Positions 1-7,002 of a stretch of DNA of 64,000 bases are shown here, in pieces. The notes under the pieces are model-generated. The model was given only the letters and a program-made list of their open reading frames with translations, was not told the origin of the DNA and did not search any database. The DNA comes from Paenibacillus sp. MZ04-78.2. GTDB taxonomy: Bacteria > Bacillota > Bacilli > Paenibacillales > NBRC-103111. A program made the translations under genes and the position numbers. Position 1 is the first letter of the stretch. The number at the start of each line of letters is the position of its first letter. Location of the stretch: assembly GCF_024213375.1 (NCBI RefSeq), contig NZ_JANAVJ010000014.1:35859-99858 (forward strand). Reading direction: 5' to 3'.

Positions 1-117
1 TCGGGTTCTTCGGGTTCTTCGGGTTCTTCGGGTTCTTCGGGTTCTTCGGGTTCTTCGGGTTCTTCGGGTTCTTCGGGTTCTTCGGGCTCATCGGGTTCGT
101 CAGGTTCGTCGGGTTCT
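1..117 (+). repeat. 9-bp tandem repeat encoding Ser-Gly-Ser
   Basis: Nine exact copies of tcgggttct run from base 1 to 81, followed by four copies with one or two substitutions to base 117. The period is a multiple of three, so copy-number change would alter linker length without shifting frame. The 5' limit lies outside the window. It encodes a flexible glycine-serine linker in the wall protein. Confidence 0.95.
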
Positions 118-477
118 TCTTCATCGCCGACGACAACCGTAACAACGACGACGCCGAATTCGACGTCGACGGGAGTTCAACCGGATGGCAATAAACCGAA
201 TGATCAGGAAACGATCGACAGCAATCCCAAGGTGCCGTTAGGCTCTCCGACGGTTAACCCGTCGAAGAATGGGGATAAAACGACCCCGCCGGACGGGAAC
301 GATACGATCGAGCTTGCGAATCGGGAAGTGCCGCTAGGCAACCCGCCGAGCAACAAAACTAAAAAAGAAACGCTGCCGAAAACAGGAGAATCCAACCCTG
401 TCTACATCCAACTGGCAGGTGTTGCCTTGATCCTTCTAGGATTTATGATGCGTCGTAAATTTATGAAGAACACCTAG
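1..477 (+). CDS. C-terminal part of an LPXTG cell-wall-anchored surface protein (5' end outside window)
   Basis: The frame is open from base 1 and ends at TAG 475-477. It begins with thirteen Ser-Gly-Ser triplets, continues with a Thr/Ser/Pro-rich wall-spanning stretch, and ends in a classical sorting signal: LPKTG, a hydrophobic segment (about 17 residues) and a basic tail RRKFMKNT. Such proteins are exported, cut between Thr and Gly by a sortase, and linked to peptidoglycan. A sortase gene starts 86 bp downstream on the same strand, which is the likely partner. The functional head domain lies upstream of the window, so the binding or enzymatic role cannot be told. The anchoring call is firm; everything else about function is open. 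Confidence 0.88.
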   Translation, partial: SGSSGSSGSSGSSGSSGSSGSSGSSGSSGSSGSSGSSGSSSSPTTTVTTTTPNSTSTGVQPDGNKPNDQETIDSNPKVPLGSPTVNPSKNGDKTTPPDGNDTIELANREVPLGNPPSNKTKKETLPKTGESNPVYIQLAGVALILLGFMMRRKFMKNT

Positions 478-500
478 ATGGCTTTTCTAAAACAACTTTT

Positions 501-532
501 CCTAACGCGCGCCTCTTCCGGCGCGCGTTAGG
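501..532. terminator. Strong intercistronic hairpin between wall protein and sortase
   Basis: A perfect 13-bp inverted repeat (501-513 and 520-532) encloses a 6-base loop. No T-run follows on either strand, so it is not a standard intrinsic terminator. It may partly terminate, protect the upstream mRNA 3' end, or separate expression of the abundant substrate from the sortase. Confidence 0.45.
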
Positions 533-562
533 CCGCTTAGCATGACGAAGGAGGAAGTTCGG

Positions 563-1240
563 ATGATCAAAAGAACGCTGCCGAGCCTGTGTATTTTTCT
601 GGGAATAGCGATTTTTCTCTATCCCGCGATCATCGATCGCTATGAAAGCTACCAGCAGCAGCAAATGATGAATCAATGGACGGAAACCTTGAAGCGTATC
701 GATCAAGCTGCCGAGACCACAGATTCAAAGCAGCAAAATCTTAATCTCGTACCTATATCGGCAGTCGCTGCTCCTGCGGACAGTCAGCCGCAGCCTTCGA
801 ATGCCGAGCCGGAATCCGCACCGGACCCTTTGCAGGGGAAGCCCCTCGAGGGAGTTTTGACCATCGAGAAGATTAAACTGAAGCTGCCGATTATAACGGA
901 CGCGACCGTGAACAATCTGAAGCTTTCCGTTGCGAGCATCGCAGGCACCGGGAAAGCCGGCGCCATAGGGAATTATGCCATTGCCGGACATCGCAACTTC
1001 ACGTACGGGAAAAACTTTAACAGGCTGGATGAGGTCGACAAAGGAGATCTCGTCGAAGTCGATACCGGAAAACAGCAATACCGGTATAAGGTCCAAGAGA
1101 AGCTATACGTTCTCCCTGAGGATGTCTGGGTGTTGAAGGGCAACGGCAAAGACAAGGAAATTACGTTAATCACCTGTCATCCTATGGAAAACCCGACACA
1201 CCGTCTCATTGTGAAAGGGAAATTGATAGAGAACCAATAA
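563..1240 (+). CDS. srtD: Class D-type sortase
   Basis: This is a transpeptidase that anchors LPXTG-type proteins to the cell wall from the outer face of the membrane. The ATG at 563 is chosen because AAGGAGGAA at 548-556 sits just before it; the in-frame ATG at 542 precedes that site. The 225-aa product has an N-terminal membrane anchor (about residues 7-26), a low-complexity linker, then the sortase beta-barrel. The catalytic triad is visible: His143 (AGHRNF), Cys205 (TLITCHP) and Arg214 (HRLIVKG). Class D enzymes have the anchor at the N terminus and this short barrel. Many class D enzymes prefer LPNTA, whereas the adjacent substrate carries LPKTG, so the exact subclass (D versus a housekeeping-like role) is less sure than the family. 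Confidence 0.9.
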   Translation: MIKRTLPSLCIFLGIAIFLYPAIIDRYESYQQQQMMNQWTETLKRIDQAAETTDSKQQNLNLVPISAVAAPADSQPQPSNAEPESAPDPLQGKPLEGVLTIEKIKLKLPIITDATVNNLKLSVASIAGTGKAGAIGNYAIAGHRNFTYGKNFNRLDEVDKGDLVEVDTGKQQYRYKVQEKLYVLPEDVWVLKGNGKDKEITLITCHPMENPTHRLIVKGKLIENQ

Positions 1241-1275
1241 TATGGTATGCTAGAGGCATAAATTAAACAATATTT

Positions 1276-1374
1276 CGGTGCTTTCAACCGACAAAGGCAA
1301 ACCTAACGAAAGTTGGGGACGCAAAGCTACAGGGCCTTCCTTAGTGTCTAACTAAGATGGCAGCCAGTTACCGA
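1276..1374 (+). promoter_or_regulatory. Cyclic-di-GMP-I (GEMM) riboswitch
   Basis: The RNA matches the GEMM-I consensus at its invariant parts: GGCAAACC (1296-1303), a GAAA tetraloop (1308-1311), GGGACGCAAAGC (1316-1327), a GGCC arm (1333-1336), the second hairpin, and a closing GTTACCG (1367-1373). A P1 pairing is possible between CGGT 1276-1279 and ACCG 1370-1373. It lies directly upstream of the transglutaminase-like gene. No T-rich terminator stem is obvious between aptamer and start codon, so control at translation initiation is the more likely mechanism. The direction of regulation cannot be read from sequence alone. Confidence 0.88.
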
Positions 1375-1380
1375 AAGGGG

Positions 1381-1403
1381 AGCTTTTTTATGTTCAAAAA
1401 GCT
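1381..1403 (+). promoter_or_regulatory. Hairpin presenting the start codon in its loop (possible expression platform)
   Basis: AGCTTTTT at 1381-1388 is perfectly complementary to AAAAAGCT at 1396-1403. The 7-base loop contains the ATG (1390-1392) of the transglutaminase-like gene, and the SD (about 1374-1381) abuts the left arm. The mostly A-U stem is weak by itself, so its role with the riboswitch is an inference. Confidence 0.4.
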
Positions 1404-2187
1404 TTTGGCGATGACATTCATCACTACTTTGCTGCTCGCAGCACCAAAAGGAACCTATGCCGCAACCGAAACTTACCAAATCGACCGAACCGCTTTGGAT
1501 AAAGGACTTATCGCGGTTAATTACACACATAATACCGATACGAAAACGATTGTTCGAATATCGAAGGGCAATGAAAACTACGACTATACCCTGACGAACG
1601 GGGCGCACTATCCGTTGCAGCGAGGCAATGGCACGTACAGCGTTCTGATCGCGCAGTTACTAAGCGATAATAAATATAAAGTCGTTTCGAAAGAAAGCAT
1701 CGAGCTGAAATTGGAAAACGAAAATGCGGTTTTCGTCCAATCGATTCCGCTTATTAACTGGAACAGCCATACGAAAGCCGTCGTTCAGGCAACCAAGCTG
1801 ACGAACGCCGCAAAGACCGATATGGAAAAAACGGCGGCAATCTATACTTATATAACGCGCAACATCAAATACGATTACGAGAAAGTTCAATCGGTCCAAG
1901 ACGATTATATTCCTAGTCTGGATGCCGTTTACAATTCGTCGAAAGGCATTTGCTACGATTACGCGGCCATATTTGCGGCGATGGCCAGAAGTCAAAATAT
2001 CCCGACCCGCCTGCTTATGGGATATGAAGCCTCGGCTCCATCGACGTACCATGCGTGGAATCAAGTTTTCTTAAATGGGCAATGGGTCACGATCGACACG
2101 ACGTACGACGCAACCCGCGTGCAAAACGGCGAGAAAACCCCGATGATCAAAAATGCGGCGGATTACACGATTACTCAGGTCTATTAG
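1390..2187 (+). CDS. Secreted transglutaminase-like (papain-fold) protein under c-di-GMP control
   Basis: The 265-aa product has a signal peptide (basic start, hydrophobic core, cut after about Ala24-25). A beta-rich N-terminal half is followed by a transglutaminase-like core with the full Cys-His-Asp triad: Cys188 (KGICYDYA), His221 (YHAWN) and Asp236 (TIDTTYD). Members of this fold act as proteases, amidases or crosslinkers; the substrate cannot be inferred. The ATG at 1390 with SD AAGGGGAG is used; the in-frame ATG at 1357 lies inside the riboswitch and is not a credible start. Neighbours are a sortase and an LPXTG wall protein, so a role in processing or crosslinking the cell surface during the c-di-GMP (sessile) state is a reasonable guess. 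A terminator follows at 2228. Confidence 0.85.
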   Translation: MFKKLLAMTFITTLLLAAPKGTYAATETYQIDRTALDKGLIAVNYTHNTDTKTIVRISKGNENYDYTLTNGAHYPLQRGNGTYSVLIAQLLSDNKYKVVSKESIELKLENENAVFVQSIPLINWNSHTKAVVQATKLTNAAKTDMEKTAAIYTYITRNIKYDYEKVQSVQDDYIPSLDAVYNSSKGICYDYAAIFAAMARSQNIPTRLLMGYEASAPSTYHAWNQVFLNGQWVTIDTTYDATRVQNGEKTPMIKNAADYTITQVY

Positions 2188-2227
2188 TTCGTTATAATGA
2201 AAAACATAGGACACTATTACGTACCCT

Positions 2228-2255
2228 AACCGTATTCGTTCGAAATACGGTTTTT
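2228..2255 (+). terminator. Rho-independent terminator of the transglutaminase-like gene
   Basis: A perfect 9-bp stem (2228-2236 with 2244-2252) and a 7-base loop are followed directly by TTTTTCTTT. Confidence 0.85.
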
Positions 2256-2280
2256 CTTTGTTCATTTTTCTTAACCGATA

Positions 2281-2309
2281 TTGACAGAGACAACCCGAGG
2301 AAGTATGAT
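2281..2309 (+). promoter_or_regulatory. SigA-type promoter for the SLH-like secreted protein
   Basis: A perfect -35 TTGACA (2281-2286), a 17-base spacer and -10 TATGAT (2304-2309) lie 52 bp upstream of the ATG at 2362. Confidence 0.75.
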
Positions 2310-2361
2310 CCAAATACAAGTTTTTCTATTGGAATTCACAAGATAGAGGAGGCTTTTTGCC

Positions 2362-3768
2362 ATGCATCGTTCCGTTAACAAAAAGAAAAGGTTATTCCCG
2401 CTCGCGGCCGTCAGCTTATCGGCGGCTTTGCTCTATTCCGGACTGTACGACGGTTCTGCGGTTCGTACGGAAGCAGCCTCCGCTCCTGCGGCACCGTCTT
2501 CCGCGGTGTCCTCTCCCGCTGCGGAGGCCTATAAAGCCTTCTTACAGAACCAGTACAAGATCGAGCTGCCGGCTGCGCCTACGAAGGGCGAATTTATCCG
2601 GGACGTAGCGAAGGCGCTGAAGCTCGAAGGCGCCTCTGCCGGGGAAAACCGGTTTAACGATCTGAAGCCCGAAGACCTTGCATACGGGGCCGCCCAGGCT
2701 TTGGTCGAGAAGGGCGTTTTGTCCGGCGGAACGCTGCAAGCGGCGGCTCCCCTCACGGAAGATGCGGCGGTCTATATTGCGCTGAAAGCCGCTAATTTGA
2801 AGGAGCTCGCCTATACATACCCCGAAACGAAAATCCAATCGGCGCTGCGCAAGCTCGGCATCGACTACCCCGGTAATCCGAAATTGTCGCTGCAAGCGGC
2901 GCAGGAGTTGGCGGCGGCCGTGGACACGGGCCTGCTCCCTGCCGCATGGCATAGCTCGTTCGCCCTCGGCGACGCGGCATCCGGTGATTTTGCCGCCGAC
3001 CTACTCGGCAGCGTCCTGTCGTTCAAAGGCGCTTACAAGCACGCGATTGGCTCCGTGGCTGACGCGGATATTTTCGCCAAGCTGTACCAAGCATATCAGA
3101 CGCAGGATCTGATTCAGGTGAAAGAGCTGCAAGCCGTCGTCGACGAAGCGCTGAAGCAGAACTTGATCACCGGCTACAATCTGAAGGACTCCCGCTACAG
3201 CGCAAACTTCGATCCGAAGCTGTCGCTCACCTACGGGCACGACGATAGTACGCATGCCATACAACTGATCGGACTGCTGCGCAGCGAGGGCTTGAATGCC
3301 AAAGTGCAGTTGGAGCCGAAAACATCGGCCTTCGTCTACCTGAAGGAGTGGGGCGAGCCGAAGCAAACGGACAGATACAAGGTCATGCAGATCGAGAACG
3401 GCAACTACATCGCCTATGCGAAGGAATATGACATTGCCTTCGAATTCGATACGGCAGAGCAAAAAGCGAAGTTTCAGAACGTGATTTTCCAATACGCCAA
3501 AAAGAACAGCGAGGACGCCAAAGGCCTGATCGCCAGCTCCTGGTGGCAGCCGCTCTACTATTCACTCAGCCCGATGGACACGTACAAGGAAATCTCGAAC
3601 AATAAGCTGACCGCAGGCCACTATTATGCGCAGACGTTCTCCTTGTCGGACAAAACCGCAGAGATCGCATCCGGTCTTCAAAAGATCCGTCCCGATGCCA
3701 AAGTGGAGTCTTACCGCTTCTGGGTCGATGAGCCGTTCTACAACTATTTGCTCGGCGGCTATAAATAA
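2362..3768 (+). CDS. Secreted protein with degenerate SLH-like repeats, unknown function
   Basis: The 468-aa product starts with a signal peptide (KKKR, hydrophobic core, cleavage near Ala39-Ser40) and an Ala/Ser/Pro linker. Residues about 70-200 hold two or three repeats resembling S-layer homology modules (pattern FIRDVAKAL ... FNDLKPEDLAYGAAQALVEKG). These would bind secondary cell-wall polymer and hold the protein at the surface. The C-terminal 250 residues form an alpha/beta domain I do not recognise. It contains a THAIQLIGLLRSEGL segment reminiscent of transglutaminase-like folds but lacks an evident Cys-His-Asp set. The SD AGAGGAGG (2344-2351) supports the start. It has its own promoter and a downstream hairpin, so it is probably monocistronic. 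Confidence 0.7.
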   Translation: MHRSVNKKKRLFPLAAVSLSAALLYSGLYDGSAVRTEAASAPAAPSSAVSSPAAEAYKAFLQNQYKIELPAAPTKGEFIRDVAKALKLEGASAGENRFNDLKPEDLAYGAAQALVEKGVLSGGTLQAAAPLTEDAAVYIALKAANLKELAYTYPETKIQSALRKLGIDYPGNPKLSLQAAQELAAAVDTGLLPAAWHSSFALGDAASGDFAADLLGSVLSFKGAYKHAIGSVADADIFAKLYQAYQTQDLIQVKELQAVVDEALKQNLITGYNLKDSRYSANFDPKLSLTYGHDDSTHAIQLIGLLRSEGLNAKVQLEPKTSAFVYLKEWGEPKQTDRYKVMQIENGNYIAYAKEYDIAFEFDTAEQKAKFQNVIFQYAKKNSEDAKGLIASSWWQPLYYSLSPMDTYKEISNNKLTAGHYYAQTFSLSDKTAEIASGLQKIRPDAKVESYRFWVDEPFYNYLLGGYK

Positions 3769-3791
3769 TCCTGCGCTAACCACGCTTTAGA

Positions 3792-3834
3792 GGAAGGGGC
3801 ATGGAGGGCTTTGCAGCCCCGCCATGCCCCTTCC
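3792..3834. terminator. Large bidirectional terminator-like hairpin
   Basis: A perfect 13-bp outer stem (3792-3804 with 3822-3834) holds an inner GGGCT/AGCCC stem. It lies between the convergent SLH-like gene and MFS gene. Only a weak T-rich stretch follows. Confidence 0.6.
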
Positions 3835-3899
3835 CTGTTGTTCTATGAAAATAAAGTTATAGACTAAGAAAAGCAGCGTGGAATATCAGCTTTACTCCT

Positions 3900-5345
3900 C
3901 TAATGGAATAGATTAGCTGAATTACTGCCTTTCTTGTCGTTGCGCAGTCCGAATGCAGCAAATAGGGCGATAATCACGGCTAAGGTCGTAGCCAGAAATG
4001 CATCGGAAAATCCTATCGCATCAAGAGTATACAGTGGATTTAACGATTCGGGAGCATCTCTTCGTGCATGCAAAAATGCTCCGATAACTCCTGCTCCCGT
4101 TCCTGCTCCAAGATACAAGGCTCCCTGGAACAAGCCCATTCCAGCACCAACTTGATCTTTTTGAAGAGCGCCTACGGCAGCATTATTGGCAGGTGAGTTG
4201 ATGAAAGCAAATGCTATCCCCACCCCCATAACTCCAATTGAAACCAAAATAGGAGATGCCCCAGAGGCAAATGACGACAAGAACAGGATGGAAATTCCCG
4301 CGACGATCAGCCCGACGATCAAAAGCGGTTTGGTTCCGACTCGATCAGAGATTCGCCCAACCCATGGTGAAAGGAGTGCAACTGCGGCACCTCCTGGTAA
4401 AAGTGTCAGTCCAGCTTTTCCGGGGGTAAGCCCATTGATTTCCACAATTAACAGTGGTACAAATACAAGAACAGCAAAATAGGCAAACATGGAGAAGAAA
4501 GCGACTACGAGTGAGTTAATAAAAAATTTGTTTTTGAACAGAACCGGCGGTACAAATGGCTTGCTTGCTATACGTATACGCCAAATGAAGCCGATCAAGC
4601 TTACTAAGGACCCCAGCAGACTTCCTAGAGAAGAAGATGAGGCGAAGCCAGCTGACTCCCCTTGTGTTACCCCAAACAGCAAAAGTCCTGCGGTCAGGCC
4701 GAGTAGGGCACCGCCGACCAAATCAAATCTCCGTTCGTCATTACCTTCTAATGTTGGTTTAATCGGTGGTAGAGCATATATAGATCCACCTACTATAAGG
4801 AGCGACAGAATAAACGTTATCCAGAATAGAGAGTGCCATCCCCAAATTTGACCAACAATTCCTCCGAAAATCGGTCCGAAAGCCGTTCCAATTCCTATGC
4901 ACCCTGCAACAACACCTAAAGCCGATCCACGTTTTCCTTCCGGAAAAACCTTAGAAATAGCCACAACGGATAGGACAGGAATGGCAGCCATTCCTGCGCC
5001 TTGAACCATTCGGCCAAACACTAATACTGGAAGACTTGGAGCAACGGCACAGATAAGACTTCCAAGAGTCAATATGGAAGTAGCAAATGTGAACAGCTTC
5101 CTCAGCTCAAAAAAATCAGACATCCTACCGTAAAGGGGAACCCCAATTGCTAGTACAAGGGCAACGCCACTTACTACCCAGCTTACTTGCGCCTTTGAAG
5201 CTTTCAAAGACTCGCTTATCATACTCAGAACAGGATTCACCATATCTACAGTAATGGCAGCCAGAAGAGAAGATAAAACTAAGACCGTCATCAACAACTT
5301 TGTAAATGCTCTATTTTGATCGTTTGATTTTGTGTTTGTGTTCAT
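3900..5345 (-). CDS. MFS multidrug/tetracycline-type efflux transporter (DHA2 / Tet(L)-like)
   Basis: The 481-aa polytopic membrane protein has the features of 14-TM drug:H+ antiporters: TM1 with ITVDMVNP, the loop 2-3 motif YGRMSDFFELRK, motif B around FGRMVQGAGMAAIPVL, and motif C-like GTAFGPIFGG in TM5. Overall it resembles the Tet(K)/Tet(L) and QacA group; the true substrate cannot be fixed from sequence. Its base composition is AT-richer than the neighbours, suggesting acquisition. Expression seems controlled post-transcriptionally. A 55-codon leader ORF precedes it, and a 13-bp inverted repeat buries its SD (AGGAGG at 5356-5361, complement). It is flanked by a TnpB element on the upstream side. 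Confidence 0.85.
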   Translation of the reverse strand: MNTNTKSNDQNRAFTKLLMTVLVLSSLLAAITVDMVNPVLSMISESLKASKAQVSWVVSGVALVLAIGVPLYGRMSDFFELRKLFTFATSILTLGSLICAVAPSLPVLVFGRMVQGAGMAAIPVLSVVAISKVFPEGKRGSALGVVAGCIGIGTAFGPIFGGIVGQIWGWHSLFWITFILSLLIVGGSIYALPPIKPTLEGNDERRFDLVGGALLGLTAGLLLFGVTQGESAGFASSSSLGSLLGSLVSLIGFIWRIRIASKPFVPPVLFKNKFFINSLVVAFFSMFAYFAVLVFVPLLIVEINGLTPGKAGLTLLPGGAAVALLSPWVGRISDRVGTKPLLIVGLIVAGISILFLSSFASGASPILVSIGVMGVGIAFAFINSPANNAAVGALQKDQVGAGMGLFQGALYLGAGTGAGVIGAFLHARRDAPESLNPLYTLDAIGFSDAFLATTLAVIIALFAAFGLRNDKKGSNSANLFH

Positions 5346-5354
5346 TTAGCTATG

Positions 5355-5389
5355 GCCTCCTAAAATATTGTATTACTATTTTAGGAGGC
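5355..5389 (-). promoter_or_regulatory. SD-sequestering hairpin (translational attenuator) of the efflux gene
   Basis: A perfect 13-bp inverted repeat (5355-5367 with 5377-5389, 9-base loop) lies just upstream of the MFS start. Read on the minus strand, the 3' arm carries the AGGAGG ribosome site of the MFS gene. The 5' arm carries its complement CCTCCT and the stop codon of the leader ORF. A ribosome ending or stalling on the leader would open the stem. An alternative reading is a dimeric repressor operator. Confidence 0.7.
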
Positions 5390-5548
5390 TAAATCAACTG
5401 CTTTCTTAGCCAAGCAGGCAAAAAGTAACCGGAAACTATTTTCGTGAATTGTATATCTGAAAAAGGGCGTACGTATCCTGTTGCAAAAAAGCTCGCCTGA
5501 AAATTTTACATTTTTCCCTAAAACGCCATTCATGAAAACAGCCTCCAT
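5381..5548 (-). CDS. 55-aa leader peptide upstream of the efflux gene
   Basis: This ORF is preceded by a near-perfect SD, AAGGAGGTGA (about 5556-5565, complement), eight to nine bases before the ATG at 5548. It runs 55 codons (MEAVFMNGVL ... VDLAS) and stops with TAA at 5383-5381, inside the 5' arm of the hairpin that hides the MFS ribosome site. The peptide itself has no recognisable domain. Position and stop placement match translational attenuation or reinitiation as described for tet(L) and erm genes, though this leader is longer than those (about 20 aa). That it is translated is an inference from the SD strength. Confidence 0.65.
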   Translation of the reverse strand: MEAVFMNGVLGKNVKFSGELFCNRIRTPFFRYTIHENSFRLLFACLAKKAVDLAS

Positions 5549-5604
5549 CTCTTTTCACCTCCTTTCCTTACAAATATTTGATTATTATATTTGAAATTGA
5601 ACAC

Positions 5605-5702
5605 TCCCACCACCTGCGCTAATGGCGCTGAGGTGGGGGATTCTTGCGAACAGAGAAGCATCCTTCTCTTCTTGAGCAAGCGATCCCTGCGGTTCCCGCA
5701 GT
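5605..5702 (-). ncRNA. Candidate omega-RNA (reRNA) of the TnpB element
   Basis: Directly after the tnpB stop, the minus strand holds a run of stem-loops: CTGCGG/CCGCAG (5687-5701), AGAGAAG/CTTCTCT (5652-5669) and a longer imperfect hairpin (about 5605-5637). TnpB guide RNAs are known to derive from the 3' end of tnpB through the right end of the element, with the guide lying just outside it. The guide would thus be near 5583-5600 on the minus strand. The exact 5' and 3' ends are not known. Confidence 0.6.
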
Positions 5703-6812
5703 TCAGCCCATCTTCGCCAACAAACGCAGTCCTTCTTGCAAGATGTTCATGCTCGCATTGTGGTCACGGTCATGGTGCGTCCCGCATCCTGAACAGGTCC
5801 ACGCTCGCAAGTTTAGATTTTTCACTTCGGGATTGCGCGATTGGCAACCATGACAAAGTTGACTGCTTGGATAGTTTTTGGAGACCATGCTGATCGTGCG
5901 ACCATACCACGTTGCTTTATATTCCAGCATCGTGCGAAGGGTTGACCAGCTTGCTTCAGCAATGGACTTTGCTAACTTGTGATTTTTCATTAGATTTTGA
6001 ACCTGCAAATCTTCCAGACAGATCGTTTGGTTTTCACGGATCCACTTGGTCGAGAGCTGATGTAGAAAGTCTTGCCGGGCGTTAGCGATTCGCTCATGCA
6101 TGCGAGCGACTTTTTGCTTCGCTTTTCGATAGTTGGCTCCACCTTTCAGTCGACGAGACAACCGTCGCTGCCAAAACGCAAGTTGCTTTTCGTAGGTGCG
6201 CAGGGGCTTGGGACTCGCAATGTTTTCTCCACTGCTGCAAACGGCAAACGACTTGATGCCGAGGTCTATGCCGATGACGGTATCCACGTGAGGAAGCGGC
6301 TGGATGTCTACTTCACACAGGATCGAAACGAAGTACTTGCCTGTGCCGTTTCGACGCACCGTAGCAGACAAGATCCGTCCTTCGATTTCACGGGACTTGG
6401 CAAAGCGCACCCATCCGAGCTTCGGAAGTTTCAGCAGATCGCTGGCAACGGCAATATTGCCGTTCGTAAACTTCGTGGTGTAGCTTTGGACGGGATTGCG
6501 TTTGCCCTTGAAACGAGGCGGATCGTTTTGCTTTCGAAAGAAGCGATCAAACGCATCTGCCAGGCTGCGAACGGCGGATTGCAAAGCAATGCTGTCCGCG
6601 TCCTTGAGCCAAGGCCATTCCTTTTTCAACGCTGGCAGCCCGGTTGCACAGGTCTGGTAAGACAAGCCTCTGCCTGTTTCTTGGAAGGTGTCGTTCCACC
6701 TCGTAAGGAAGTGGTTAAAGACAAAGCGAGCGCATCCAAACATCTGATGGATCAGCGTCGTTTGCTCCTCCGTAGGGTAGATGCGAAAGCGAAAAGCTTT
6801 ATGATGCAACAT
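5703..6812 (-). CDS. tnpB: TnpB RNA-guided nuclease (IS200/IS605 family OrfB)
   Basis: The 369-aa protein has an N-terminal helix-turn-helix/WED region ([10 protein letters not shown]), and a split RuvC nuclease with Asp183 ([10 protein letters not shown]), Glu267 (CLEDLQ) and Asp350 (HDRDHNAS). A four-Cys zinc ribbon (Cys320, 323, 340, 343) lies between the last two RuvC motifs. All three catalytic acids are present and length matches active TnpB such as that of ISDra2, so it should be able to cut DNA when loaded with omega-RNA. TnpB cleaves the vacated donor site and helps retain the element. SD AAAGGAGAT precedes the ATG at 6812. No tnpA is nearby. Confidence 0.92.
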   Translation of the reverse strand: MLHHKAFRFRIYPTEEQTTLIHQMFGCARFVFNHFLTRWNDTFQETGRGLSYQTCATGLPALKKEWPWLKDADSIALQSAVRSLADAFDRFFRKQNDPPRFKGKRNPVQSYTTKFTNGNIAVASDLLKLPKLGWVRFAKSREIEGRILSATVRRNGTGKYFVSILCEVDIQPLPHVDTVIGIDLGIKSFAVCSSGENIASPKPLRTYEKQLAFWQRRLSRRLKGGANYRKAKQKVARMHERIANARQDFLHQLSTKWIRENQTICLEDLQVQNLMKNHKLAKSIAEASWSTLRTMLEYKATWYGRTISMVSKNYPSSQLCHGCQSRNPEVKNLNLRAWTCSGCGTHHDRDHNASMNILQEGLRLLAKMG

Positions 6813-7002
6813 GCGAGACTTATCTCCTTTGGTGATTTCATGACAATTATAGCACGTATGTTCGCATTCGTATACAAGAGATGCTGATTCATCTCCCCCT
6901 TATCGAAGAGGGAGTCTTCTCAGCCTTAACGATAAATTAAATGACAAGGTTAACAACATCAGTCTAAATCTTTATTTTCGCAGAACACTTGTTTTATACG
7001 CT

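Larger units (their letters stand above)
5600..6915 (-). mobile_element. Solo IS605/IS1341-type element carrying tnpB only
   Basis: The element comprises tnpB, a right-end hairpin region (about 5605-5640) and a left-end imperfect 9-bp hairpin (about 6893-6914). No Y1 transposase (tnpA) gene is present, so movement would need a tnpA in trans. Exact ends and target motif cannot be fixed without a related empty site; the limits given are approximate. Confidence 0.65.

Noticed and set aside
1-117. CRISPR-like or satellite repeat
   Set aside because: The 9-bp unit has no spacers and is in frame within a coding sequence.
5355-5389. Intrinsic terminator ahead of the efflux gene
   Set aside because: The stem is strong but lacks a T-run on the minus strand, and it contains the SD; an attenuator or operator fits better.
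6072-6887. 271-codon plus-strand frame opposite tnpB
   Set aside because: TnpB on the minus strand has all catalytic motifs; the opposite frame has no recognisable domain or ribosome site.
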